This document shows positions 1 through 7,424 of a DNA stretch of 64,000 nt, one piece after another. This DNA is from Bacteroidia bacterium (GTDB lineage: Bacteria; Bacteroidota; Bacteroidia; J057), in NCBI GenBank assembly GCA_022760475.1, contig JALEFZ010000005.1:1-64000 (forward strand), read 5' to 3'. The number at the start of each line of letters is the position of its first letter. Positions within the stretch are counted from its first letter, which is position 1. Below the pieces are notes generated by a model. That model saw nothing but the letters and a program-made list of their open reading frames with translations, was not told where the DNA came from and made no database searches. The translations under genes were made by a program, and so were the position numbers.

Positions 1-80
1 CACAGCAAGGGCCAACTCACCCCAAAAAACGAAGGAAATCCCTCTAATCGTTCTTTACATTTCAAACCAATTTGACACAG

Positions 81-317
81 TTAGTTGAATACTCCCTCAT
101 AAACCAATTTGCCTTTGTGAGCCATGACAACGCTGGAGATTTTTTTGAAATGGCCGGACTTTATCAAACTGTCCATTTCCCTAAGTTTGGGGTTGGTTTT
201 AAGTATGGCGGATTGTCCCCAACCATCTTTGAGTTCTTCTATCTCAAAGGGGCTTTCTTGAGAAAATGATACTTGAAAACTCAACAGAAATCCAATAACT
301 AAACAAAACTTTGACAT
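81..317 (-). pseudogene. N-terminal remnant of a secreted serine hydrolase (beta-lactamase-like)
   Basis: The 78-aa frame starts with a clear Sec signal peptide (hydrophobic stretch about residues 4-16, cleavage near SFSQ) and ends with VVMAHKGKLVYEGVFN. In class-C beta-lactamase-like hydrolases of Bacteroidota this kind of segment comes just before the catalytic SxxK block, so the frame breaks where the enzyme should begin. A TAA stop follows the FN. No matching continuation is visible in the 80 bases left to the window edge. I infer a truncated, non-functional gene. A short secreted protein of its own is possible but less likely. The family assignment rests on one short stretch and is tentative. 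Confidence 0.45.
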
Positions 318-954
318 AGACTTTTTTTACAAAGAAATGCATATCCACCTTGAGAAAATAGGAGATTGTTAACATGGAATTTTGAAGATCTCTTCGGGGT
401 TGAGGGGCAAAAGTTTGGACTCACCACTTGGGGTGAAGAATTGAATGTGCCAGATACTCATCCAGATTAGAAGACCTCCTGAAAAGATATTGAACGAAGT
501 GGCTTTGCAATTTATCTGGTACAGCATGGATTAGTTTAAGCAAACAGACCTGAGGTACATCACCTCAATTTTCGTTTTTCTCTTTTTCTATCCATGATCC
601 ATAAGCAATCAGGGAGCTTTTTTATGTCAAATGCGATGGTATTTTTTCAGGATGGAAAAATATTTGATGAGCTACACTGAATCATTCAACTTAATATACA
701 AATGCTTAAGTATTGTCCTCTGGGAAATTGAATTAATTTTAGGGCCGGGGAGTTGCCCAATATTGGCTTGATGGTTCCAATGCTATTTTGCCAGATTGTT
801 GTTTAGTACGATTTTTCGGATTTTATTATTCGAAATAATAGACAATATGAATTTTTCTTTCATTTTTTTAATTACCATCAGCATTCCATATAAGACATAG
901 TATCAAGCCCATGGGCTTGATACTATGTGTTTTTTACCATATTGTATGCCGTTC
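318..954. other. Gene-free, AT-rich stretch with a possible coding remnant
   Basis: No open frame of gene length is present on either strand. On the minus strand around 379-480 a short frame reads HIQFFTPSGESKLLPLNP before stopping, which has the look of an eroded protein C-terminus; I cannot name it. A long perfect palindrome closes the stretch at 896-927. The region sits between a broken gene and the SDR gene and looks like decayed accessory DNA. Confidence 0.4.
896..927. terminator. 32-bp perfect palindrome, probable terminator hairpin
   Basis: The 32 bases form a perfect palindrome centred on CCCATGGG with arms reading CATAGTATCAAGCCCA. On the plus strand a T-run follows (TGTTTTTT). It lies 28 nt beyond the stop of the minus-strand SDR gene, where a terminator would be expected, although on that strand no T-run follows the stem. 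A protein-binding site is the alternative. Confidence 0.5.
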
Positions 955-1740
955 TTATTTGAACAACTCAGTTATTTGTTTGTCGGTTATTGAAACTTCC
1001 ATATTTCTTACCTTGCCTCCACTTACATAAACTCCCTTCCCCTTTAAACCTTCGTTAAATGCTCCTTTATATAAATTGGCAGCACCTTCTGCGGGTAACT
1101 TAAAAAGTAGATTTCTGATTGGTTTTAACCAAAAAGGCATCCCTTTACCAGATGTCATCTTTGTTTTAATCGCTCCAGGATTAACACTAACGAAGCGTAT
1201 ATTTGTATGTTGCTTACTTAAATGGTTCATGAGTGTTACCATGGTCAATTTTGAATCCATATAGGAACCGGTGAGCTTGGTAAAATTTTCCGGTTTTTTA
1301 AATGCTGAAATATCCAGTGATTTTTTCTTTTCTAGTGTTCCTGTGGCCGTACTTACAACAAAGGGGTTTTCCGACTTTTCAAGTAATGGCAACAATGCTT
1401 TGGTTAACAGATAAGGACTAATGGCATTGATTTCCAATTGTAATTCATTTCCGTAATCAGAAAAATAGAGCTTTTCAAGAAGGACACCTGCATTGTTAAA
1501 AATGCCATCTAAGTAGCTAAAGCTCGATTGTATTTCCTCAGCTACTGATGCTATTTCATCTCTTTGGCTAAGGTCTGCTACGAAAATGTATAATTTATCT
1601 TTGGTTGAAAATAATTGCTGAGTTTCAGCTTTTCTTTTTTCGCTTCTAACAATCAGCCCGATTTGATGTCCTTCGGATAGGAGCTTCTTTGTTAATTTGA
1701 ACCCTATTCCTGAGTGTCCACCTGTGATTACAATATTCAT
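955..1740 (-). CDS. SDR-family NAD(P)-dependent oxidoreductase
   Basis: A classical short-chain dehydrogenase of 261 aa, the usual family length. The Rossmann motif TGGHSGIG is at residues 6-13, the acidic VADLS motif at 54-58, NNAG at 82-85, the catalytic Ser at about 130 (VVSTATG) and the catalytic YxxxK pair at Y160/K164. It should be a cytoplasmic NAD(P)H-dependent reductase or dehydrogenase; nothing in the sequence gives the substrate. It lies 42 nt downstream of an FMN reductase and a Crp/Fnr regulator on the same strand, so the three may form one transcript dealing with redox or electrophile stress (inference). Confidence 0.88.
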   Translation of the reverse strand: MNIVITGGHSGIGFKLTKKLLSEGHQIGLIVRSEKRKAETQQLFSTKDKLYIFVADLSQRDEIASVAEEIQSSFSYLDGIFNNAGVLLEKLYFSDYGNELQLEINAISPYLLTKALLPLLEKSENPFVVSTATGTLEKKKSLDISAFKKPENFTKLTGSYMDSKLTMVTLMNHLSKQHTNIRFVSVNPGAIKTKMTSGKGMPFWLKPIRNLLFKLPAEGAANLYKGAFNEGLKGKGVYVSGGKVRNMEVSITDKQITELFK

Positions 1741-1782
1741 AAATTGAGAATTTTTAGCTTATTTGGAAATGTATTGTTGTTT

Positions 1783-2328
1783 TCAATTTGCATTTATATG
1801 CATTTGAAACTTTTTTAATGCTTCATTGAACTTTTCTTTCTGTTCAAACTCAACAATTTTTCCATCTTTAAAGAATTGGTTGAATGATGGGAGATGATAG
1901 CTTGATATAATGTTGGCGCCGAAAAAAGGAAATAGATATTCTGAGACCTTCATTACGTAAGAGCTTGGTCGCCTACTAGGACTTGTTCCTATCAAGAGCA
2001 TAGGCTTATCGTGCCAAATTTTTGGGGTTGATATTCTGGACAACCAATCCCAAAGATTTTTAAATGCGCTTGTGTAGAGTCCGTTATATTCAGCGAGTGA
2101 AATTATAATCCCATCTGACTCCTCGATAAACTGTGAAAACCGAACAGCGTTAATGGGCACACCTGATGTCTTTTCTAAGTGGGGTGAATAAACTGGTAGT
2201 TCAAAGTTATTTAGATCAAGTAGAGTCGTTTTTATATCACTCAATTGACTGGCAGTAAATTCTGCAAATCGTTTGTTTATGGATTGATGGCTGTTGGAAG
2301 CTCCAAATGCAACTATTTTTTTAGACAT
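1783..2328 (-). CDS. NADPH-dependent FMN reductase (flavodoxin-like fold)
   Basis: 181 aa, the usual length for this family. The N-terminal strand plus phosphate loop (IVAFGASNSHQSINKRFAEF, residues 5-24) and the later SLAEYNGLYTSAFKNLWDW segment (77-95) are the two FMN-binding signatures of NAD(P)H:FMN/quinone reductases. It is expected to be a cytoplasmic flavoprotein passing electrons from NAD(P)H to quinones, FMN or similar acceptors. It sits between the SDR gene and the Crp/Fnr gene, all on the minus strand with gaps of 42 and 70 nt. Confidence 0.85.
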   Translation of the reverse strand: MSKKIVAFGASNSHQSINKRFAEFTASQLSDIKTTLLDLNNFELPVYSPHLEKTSGVPINAVRFSQFIEESDGIIISLAEYNGLYTSAFKNLWDWLSRISTPKIWHDKPMLLIGTSPSRRPSSYVMKVSEYLFPFFGANIISSYHLPSFNQFFKDGKIVEFEQKEKFNEALKKFQMHINAN

Positions 2329-2398
2329 ATTGCTTTATTTTTCTTTAAAGCAAATGTCTATTTCTTATAATTTCTGTGCATTAATGTATCATAAGAAT

Positions 2399-2863
2399 TC
2401 ACTTTGCTTGGTTTTTATACCAAGCATTTTTGGCGGCACTTAGGCTTTCAGGAGTTACGCCAAGATAAGAGGCAATCATTCTTTGAGGAACTCGCTGAAC
2501 AATGTCTGAGTATGTTTCAATAAAATGCTGATAACGCTCTATAGCAGATGCACTCATAAGCATTATTACTCTTTTCTGTAAAACATTTATCCTGTTTACT
2601 AGAGCTTTGGTGTCAGCAGTGTTAGAAATTTTCTTTTCTTGAACAATAACTTCCGAATCTTCTAAAGCTTGGATAAATAATTCACTTGGTCTTTCAGGAC
2701 TAACAGAATCTGCAATTGTCCAACCTTCAGGTGCAAACATAAAAATATGTTCTTTACCCTTTTTATCTATTGAATAGCTGCGTAGTAAGCCAGATTTTAC
2801 GGCATAAATTTTCGAATTGAGTTGACCAATATGTTGTAAAATTTGTCCTATATTTACTTTCAT
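2399..2863 (-). CDS. Crp/Fnr-family regulator, N-terminally truncated
   Basis: The 154-aa frame begins inside the cyclic-nucleotide-binding beta-roll (VKSGLLRSYSIDKKGKEHIF at residues 22-41, FAPEGW at 43-48) and ends with a winged-helix HTH (about 126-147, RMIASYLGVTPESLSAAKN). Bacteroidota members of this family are normally about 185-195 aa, so some 25-35 residues of the first beta strands are missing. In the same frame a TGA stop lies five codons above the ATG, so no longer start exists. The DNA just upstream belongs to a different frame that codes for an unrelated fragment. It is probably a deletion junction, and the regulator may be unable to fold its sensory domain. The fused DNA may still supply transcription. 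Confidence 0.75.
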   Translation of the reverse strand: MKVNIGQILQHIGQLNSKIYAVKSGLLRSYSIDKKGKEHIFMFAPEGWTIADSVSPERPSELFIQALEDSEVIVQEKKISNTADTKALVNRINVLQKRVIMLMSASAIERYQHFIETYSDIVQRVPQRMIASYLGVTPESLSAAKNAWYKNQAK

Positions 2864-3116
2864 TCTCTTCCATGTATTTCACTCTTAGCGTGTCTTCATG
2901 CCATTCAAATCCTTCAACTCGAGCGAAAGAGTTGCCAGGCTTAGAATCCATAAAATGAGAAATACCTTGTAAAACAAACTGATCTTCATTTATACGGCTG
3001 TATTCATATATAAATTTGAAGAACAGGCCGTACCCGTATCCAGGGTCTCTATGAACAATCAAAGAGTCACCTATAACTTGAATGCGACCGATAGGGAGCA
3101 TTATCGGCATAGCCAT
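2864..3116 (-). pseudogene. Gene fragment fused to the truncated Crp/Fnr gene
   Basis: From an ATG at 3116 a frame codes for about 84 residues with coding character (for example HRDPGYGYGLFFKFIYEY and GISHFMDSKPGNSFARVEGF) and then runs into the Crp/Fnr gene in a wrong frame, where it becomes low-quality sequence. I do not recognise the protein. It begins directly after the sequence GCACAACAATGG, the same bases that flank the neighbouring DUF6090 cassette. It may be the 5' part of another cassette gene whose 3' part was lost in the deletion that also removed the start of the Crp/Fnr gene. Confidence 0.5.
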
Positions 3117-3124
3117 TGTTGTGC
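3096..3124 (-). repeat. Half attC-like site at the end of the second DUF6090 cassette
   Basis: Read on the minus strand, GCACAAC (3118-3124) follows the end of the DUF6090 gene just as it does at 3946-3952, within a shared stretch AATAACGAAAGCACAACAAT. A small CCGATA/TATCGG hairpin follows, but no closing GTTGTGC copy is present, so the site looks incomplete. It lies at the border with the fused gene fragment. Confidence 0.4.
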
Positions 3125-3141
3125 TTTCGTTATTTCTATTT

Positions 3142-3864
3142 CTAATTGTTGGATGTTTTCCACTCGATTAATAATCCCATTAAGATATCCATTTCTATTT
3201 TTAATTTATCAAGTTGAATCAAGGCATTTTGATTATGTCGATTCATAATAGTTAAGATACCTAGAGTATTCTGATTGTTTATGACTTTTGTAAAGTCTTT
3301 ATATTGGGGTACTTTATTCACATCTTTCAAATTTTCGTATTCCATGATATCCATTGGTATTCCAAGTTCTTTTCTCAGTTCATTATACCTTGAAAACCCT
3401 TTATCAACATACTCATAATTAAAATAAACCTTCTTTAATTGGTCTAAAATATCTGGCGAAGAAATATAATTTCTGAAATCAGGGTTATTTTTAATCATAG
3501 ATGACTCGAATGCTAATCCTGCTCCAAAGGCATATTGAGAAGGTAATTCTTTTTGTGATTCATTACGTACATCACCATTTTCTATTATGCTAATGAAATT
3601 ATTATGAATATTTGATAAATTATTTAGCACCGAAACTCTTGTTTCGTAGAAGGCTTGGTCATTCTTAAGGTCTTGTATCAGATTATCGACATATTGTATT
3701 TCAATTTTTACTTTCTTCCGATTCTCATTCCAATTATTAATCCCAAGAGCTATCAAAATTCCAATTACTACAAGTAGAATTTCACCAATAGCATATTTAA
3801 AATACTTTCCAGTCTTTCCTCCTGAAAGCAAGTTTTGTCGAATTTTTCTAAAGAATTTTATCAT
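3142..3864 (-). CDS. DUF6090 family protein (second copy)
   Basis: 240 aa. The N-terminal block MIKFFRKIRQNLL...KYFKYAIGEI with a single transmembrane helix (about 21-43) ending in INNWNE is the signature of DUF6090, a family common in Bacteroidota and without a known function. The rest is a mostly helical soluble domain, probably outside the cytoplasmic membrane. Its first 50 residues match the neighbour at 3958-4713 almost exactly, while the C-terminal parts differ strongly. It is preceded by the attC-like palindrome and begins 25 nt after that site's outer repeat, as expected for a cassette gene without its own promoter (inference). Confidence 0.8.
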   Translation of the reverse strand: MIKFFRKIRQNLLSGGKTGKYFKYAIGEILLVVIGILIALGINNWNENRKKVKIEIQYVDNLIQDLKNDQAFYETRVSVLNNLSNIHNNFISIIENGDVRNESQKELPSQYAFGAGLAFESSMIKNNPDFRNYISSPDILDQLKKVYFNYEYVDKGFSRYNELRKELGIPMDIMEYENLKDVNKVPQYKDFTKVINNQNTLGILTIMNRHNQNALIQLDKLKIEMDILMGLLIEWKTSNN

Positions 3865-3888
3865 TGGTTAGCGGTTTTTGATAATGAA

Positions 3889-3952
3889 GCACAACGGATA
3901 GTACATGCGGCGAGGCGGCGAAGTCGCCATGCTGGCATGTACATTGTTGTGC
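3889..3952 (-). repeat. attC-like imperfect palindrome between two DUF6090 genes
   Basis: The 64-bp element is bounded by GCACAAC (3889-3895) and GTTGTGC (3946-3952), which are perfect inverted copies. Inside them GTACATGC pairs with GCATGTAC, with unpaired bases on one arm (GGATA against AAT), and the core contains GGCGA/TCGCC. Unequal arms, extrahelical bases and terminal AAC/GTT triplets are the layout of integron attC sites. The outer seven bases deviate from the textbook RYYYAAC/GTTRRRY consensus. It may also be a different mobile palindrome. Confidence 0.55.
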
Positions 3953-3957
3953 TTTCG

Positions 3958-4713
3958 TTATTTTTTATTCAATTCGTTATTTAAATACTCAATCAAGTTC
4001 AAAGTCTCAGTCTTCAAGTCTTTAGCTGTTGATATTCTAACTTTACTTAATCTTCCCATTCTGTATAAACTATTTTCGAATTCCAGACTTCTAAACAATT
4101 TTTCTAATTCAATCTTGTGACTACTTTTAGCGCCATTTTTTCCACTAGAAAGGTAATACGTGACATTCTGCAGTGGAAAGTGACTAGAAATAATAGGCAT
4201 TAATCCATAATAATGTTCATTTGATGTAACATCCAAGGCTATTTGTTTTTGCAATGACAATTTCCATTCAGACAGGCCTGTTTTTATTGACTTGTCCTTT
4301 ATAAGTCTTATTGAATTCGAGCTTTCTGCTGCATTCAATAACGCATTCTTTGGTGTAAAAGCTAACAAATTAAAGGTTCTGCTAAGTATGTAGACTAAAC
4401 TATCTTCTTTCTTGAAAGAATAATTAGTATTTGCATAATTCAGAAGTGTGTTGTAATCCTTTTCCAAATAATTAGCTATTACTAAATATTCATCGATTAA
4501 GATCAAATTTTCTTCCATTTCCATTTTTAAACTCTCGAGCAATTGTTCCTCTTCATTTTCCGCCTTTCTATTTTCATTCCAATTGTTAATCTGCAATGCG
4601 ATTAATATTCCAATAACCACAAGAATAATTTCGCCAATTGCATATTTAAAATACTTTCCAGTTTTTCCTTCTGAAAGTAAATTTTGTCTAATTTTTCTAA
4701 AGAATTTTATCAT
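3958..4713 (-). CDS. DUF6090 family protein (first copy)
   Basis: 251 aa with the DUF6090 hallmark start MIKFFRKIRQNLLSEGKTGK and one membrane helix (about 25-43, IGEIILVVIGILIALQINNW). The remaining 200 residues are helical and charged and likely sit on the periplasmic side. No catalytic motif is visible. The gene starts 25 nt after a GTTGTGC repeat and ends six nt before another, so gene and palindrome repeat as a unit of about 850 bp. The high 5' similarity to the next copy indicates duplication or repeated capture of related cassettes. Confidence 0.8.
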   Translation of the reverse strand: MIKFFRKIRQNLLSEGKTGKYFKYAIGEIILVVIGILIALQINNWNENRKAENEEEQLLESLKMEMEENLILIDEYLVIANYLEKDYNTLLNYANTNYSFKKEDSLVYILSRTFNLLAFTPKNALLNAAESSNSIRLIKDKSIKTGLSEWKLSLQKQIALDVTSNEHYYGLMPIISSHFPLQNVTYYLSSGKNGAKSSHKIELEKLFRSLEFENSLYRMGRLSKVRISTAKDLKTETLNLIEYLNNELNKK

Positions 4714-4737
4714 TGGTTAATGGTTGGTTATAATGAA

Positions 4738-4765
4738 GCACAACTATAGTATATACGCCATATTT
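4738..4765 (-). repeat. Outer attC-like half site before the first DUF6090 gene
   Basis: On the minus strand the sequence GGCGTATATACTATAGTTGTGC ends in the same GTTGTGC and leads into the same TTCATTAT segment found at 3889. The part above it resembles the arm at 3896-3910, but no left-hand GCACAAC partner is seen, so this is where the repeat unit meets the ordinary chromosome next to the glycosyltransferase gene. Confidence 0.4.
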
Positions 4766-4878
4766 CACATACTACCCCAATATACGAAGATCTGCAATCC
4801 GCATTTCTTCTAATAATCCAGATCTCCCCACAAACTTTTCGTAATTTCCCCACCAATCCCCCTTAGGAGAGTTTTTCT

Positions 4879-6210
4879 ATGAAAAAAGTTCTGATCATCC
4901 TCTACTATTGGCCTCCGGCGGGAGGTGGTGGCGTGCAACGCTGGCTCAAATTCACCAAGTACTTGCCCGAGTTTGGGTGGGAACCCATCGTCTATGCGCC
5001 GGAGAATCCCGACTATCCCCTTCAGGACCCTAGCCTGGTAGCGGATATTCCAAAAGGATTGACCGTCATCAAGCATCCCATCTGGGAAGCCCGAAAGGCT
5101 GTGGCAGGACTTTTTCCTAGGAAGGAAAACAACAAAAATCCCAAGGGTAAGAAAAAAAGCCTGGATGGCCTCTTTTACCTCGACCCGTCCGAAAGGTCCT
5201 TTAAAGACAACCTCACCATCTGGATCAGGGGAAATTTCTTTATTCCCGATGCGCGAATGACCTGGGTAAAGCCCTCTATCAAATTTTTGAGCCAGTATTT
5301 GAAGGAGAATCCTGTGGATGCCATCGCCACAACAGGCCCCCCGCATAGCATCCACCTGATTGGCAAGGGACTCAAGAAGAAAACGGGCTTGCCATGGTAT
5401 TGCGATATGCGCGATCCCTGGACCAACATCGAGTTTTTTGAGCATCTCATGCTTAGCAACTGGGCAGAACGCAAGCACCGCCGCCTTGAAAAGGCCGTCC
5501 TCACAGGTGCCGACCATGTGAATGAGGTGGGAAAGGATTTCATCAACTACGACAAGTCAATCGGCGTCAAGAACATCGATTGGTTGCCCAATGGCTATGA
5601 TGACAAGGATTTTGAAGGGGAAAAGGAAGCTGTGAGTCCACACTTCATGATCAGCCACATTGGGACTTTTGAAAAAGACCGAAGCCTGGACAGCTTGTAT
5701 TTTGCCTTGAATAAATTGAGCGAGGAGTTTCCTGATTTCCGAAATGACCTGCGGATTCAATTGGCTGGAAAAATCTCAGGAGCTGTAATTGAGGATTTTG
5801 AAAATGAAGGCCTGGGCGAGAATCTTGTTAATCTTGGATATATCTCACACAAGGAGGCCATACAGGCCATGCAACGCTCGCAACTCCTGCTGATCCTGAT
5901 CAATCAATCCGAACGAAATGCCAAAGGTAAGTTGACAGGAAAAATCTTCGAATACCTCGCATCGGAAAGGCCTATTCTCATCATTGGGCCTGAGGATGGG
6001 GACGCCGCCAATGTCATGAATGAGTGTCAGGGTGGGGTAGCCTGCGATTTTGAAGACCGTGATAAATTGGTTCGCATTCTCAAGGAAAAATACCTGGAAT
6101 ACAAAGAGATCGGTTCAGTTAAAAGTCAAAGCCAGGGATATGAGAAGTATAGCAGGAAGAATTTGAGTAAGGCTTTGGCGGAATTGTTGGATAGATTGGG
6201 TACTAAGTGA
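4879..6210 (+). CDS. Glycosyltransferase family 4 (GT-B fold)
   Basis: 443 aa. The N-terminus LIILYYWPPAGGGGVQRWLK (residues 5-24) is the donor-side glycine loop typical of GT4-like enzymes. The second Rossmann domain carries KLTGKIFEYLASERPILIIG (about 351-370), where a lysine and an acidic residue bind the nucleotide sugar. It should add a sugar to a cell-surface glycan or lipid carrier on the cytoplasmic side. An AGGAG ribosome site lies about 10 nt before the ATG. It stands alone, with no other glycan genes near it, and its TGA stop abuts the stop of the opposing Uma2 gene. Confidence 0.85.
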   Translation: MKKVLIILYYWPPAGGGGVQRWLKFTKYLPEFGWEPIVYAPENPDYPLQDPSLVADIPKGLTVIKHPIWEARKAVAGLFPRKENNKNPKGKKKSLDGLFYLDPSERSFKDNLTIWIRGNFFIPDARMTWVKPSIKFLSQYLKENPVDAIATTGPPHSIHLIGKGLKKKTGLPWYCDMRDPWTNIEFFEHLMLSNWAERKHRRLEKAVLTGADHVNEVGKDFINYDKSIGVKNIDWLPNGYDDKDFEGEKEAVSPHFMISHIGTFEKDRSLDSLYFALNKLSEEFPDFRNDLRIQLAGKISGAVIEDFENEGLGENLVNLGYISHKEAIQAMQRSQLLLILINQSERNAKGKLTGKIFEYLASERPILIIGPEDGDAANVMNECQGGVACDFEDRDKLVRILKEKYLEYKEIGSVKSQSQGYEKYSRKNLSKALAELLDRLGTK

Positions 6211-6810
6211 TTAGGTTAAGCCTAACTTTTGGTTAGTAAGATCTATTCCCAAATATATATCTTCCATACTTACCTGGACATTAATCCCAGGGAAGTAGAT
6301 CATTTCTTCAAGGGATGAATAGTACCTAATACTCCAAAGACCCTTCTCATCCCTGGAAAAAACCTCCACTAAGTATTTGTTTTGATTTACCAAAACATAA
6401 TCCTTAAGGGTTTTAATCAGCTGGTAAGAATGGAATTTTTCGCCTCTATCGTAAGATTCTGTAGAGTCAGATAGAATCTCGCCAAGAAGAACCGGATTCG
6501 TGATAGAGTTTGAGTCTTTTTCATCTAATTCTACTTGTCCACAGATTACTGAGAAATCAGGATAAAACCTACCATTGGCAGCAGAAACAGAAACCCTTGT
6601 ATCAGAACTAAAGGTATTACAAGGCCTTTTGTTCTCTCGAAAGCCGATATTTATGGATGTGATAAAATTCGCTCCTAGGAGTCCGTGCGTAGGACTTCCA
6701 CCAGCCATCAATCGGATAAGCCCATTTACAAATTCGTACTTCTCTTCAGAACTGTTCTCGAGTTCCAGATATGCCTCAAGGGTGTATGTATCAATCGCTT
6801 TCTCTGCCAT
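6211..6810 (-). CDS. Uma2 family endonuclease-like protein (DUF820)
   Basis: 199 aa. The N-terminus (YTLEAYLELENSSEEKYEFVNG) and the later PDFSVICG, LLGEILSDSTESYDRGEKF and YVLVNQNKYLVEVFSR segments are the Uma2/DUF820 signature, a branch of the PD-(D/E)xK nuclease fold. Acidic residues in PDFSV and GEILS would be metal ligands. Members are numerous in cyanobacteria and Bacteroidota and their biological role is unclear; some are carried by mobile DNA. The gene is convergent with the glycosyltransferase, with no base between the two stop codons. Confidence 0.8.
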   Translation of the reverse strand: MAEKAIDTYTLEAYLELENSSEEKYEFVNGLIRLMAGGSPTHGLLGANFITSINIGFRENKRPCNTFSSDTRVSVSAANGRFYPDFSVICGQVELDEKDSNSITNPVLLGEILSDSTESYDRGEKFHSYQLIKTLKDYVLVNQNKYLVEVFSRDEKGLWSIRYYSSLEEMIYFPGINVQVSMEDIYLGIDLTNQKLGLT

Positions 6811-6965
6811 AGCATTTATCTCTCCATCAATTTACGAAAAAACCTAAAGAAGAGCCTAGAAGGGAGATGTCAATACATAAAAATTTAGCCTGCAATTCTG
6901 TGTTCTAACATTAATTTTTATATATTGAATTATCTACATATAAAACCTGAACTAACGACACCATT

Positions 6966-7355
6966 ATGAAAGTATTGACCTGGATTTTGCAAGTGTTACT
7001 GGCATTGGCCATGCTGGGCGCTGGTGCTATGAAACTGATGACTCCCGTCGAAGAAATCGTCGCCAGCGGCGAACACATGGCATGGGCTGCTGCCGTCCCA
7101 GCCTGGCTGGTAAAGTTCATCGGAGCTGCAGAACTTACCGGAGGCATTGGCTTGCTTCTCCCTTCTTTGTTGCGCATTCGTCCCAAATTGAGCGTCCTGG
7201 CTGCCTATGGCATCGTAACGATCATGGTCTTGGCTGCAATTTTCCATATCGTAAGAGGGGAATACCCCGCCATTCTTAGCAACGTCATCTTTGGTGGAAT
7301 AGCTGGCTTTGTTGCCTGGGCCAGAACCCATAAAGTCCCCATTGCTGCAAAATGA
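6966..7355 (+). CDS. DoxX family membrane protein
   Basis: 129 aa with four hydrophobic helices and the early LALAMLGAGAMKLMTPVE and later FIGAAELTGGIGLLLP motifs that define the DoxX-like family. These proteins sit in the cytoplasmic membrane. Members have been tied to quinone/thiosulfate oxidation and redox homeostasis, but most are uncharacterised. It is a single-gene unit, ending in a strong bidirectional terminator shared with the opposing desaturase gene. Confidence 0.82.
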   Translation: MKVLTWILQVLLALAMLGAGAMKLMTPVEEIVASGEHMAWAAAVPAWLVKFIGAAELTGGIGLLLPSLLRIRPKLSVLAAYGIVTIMVLAAIFHIVRGEYPAILSNVIFGGIAGFVAWARTHKVPIAAK

Positions 7356-7377
7356 TCTAACTCAATTCCTAAAAAGT

Positions 7378-7409
7378 AAAGCCCGATCCAGTTAAGGAAC
7401 GGGCTTTTT
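7378..7409. terminator. Bidirectional terminator between doxX-like and desaturase genes
   Basis: AAAGCCCG (7378-7385) pairs perfectly with CGGGCTTT (7400-7407), with a 14-nt loop and T-runs on both strands. It lies between two convergent genes. Confidence 0.85.
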
Positions 7410-7424
7410 AAAATACTACCACTA

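Noticed and set aside
285..325. GAAATCCA on the plus strand resembling the ECF -35 block
   Set aside because: No TCGTARGT follows at 15 nt and it lies within the remnant hydrolase gene.
4810..5517. 235-aa open frame antisense to the glycosyltransferase
   Set aside because: The plus-strand protein has clear GT4 motifs through this region; the antisense translation is low-complexity and matches nothing.
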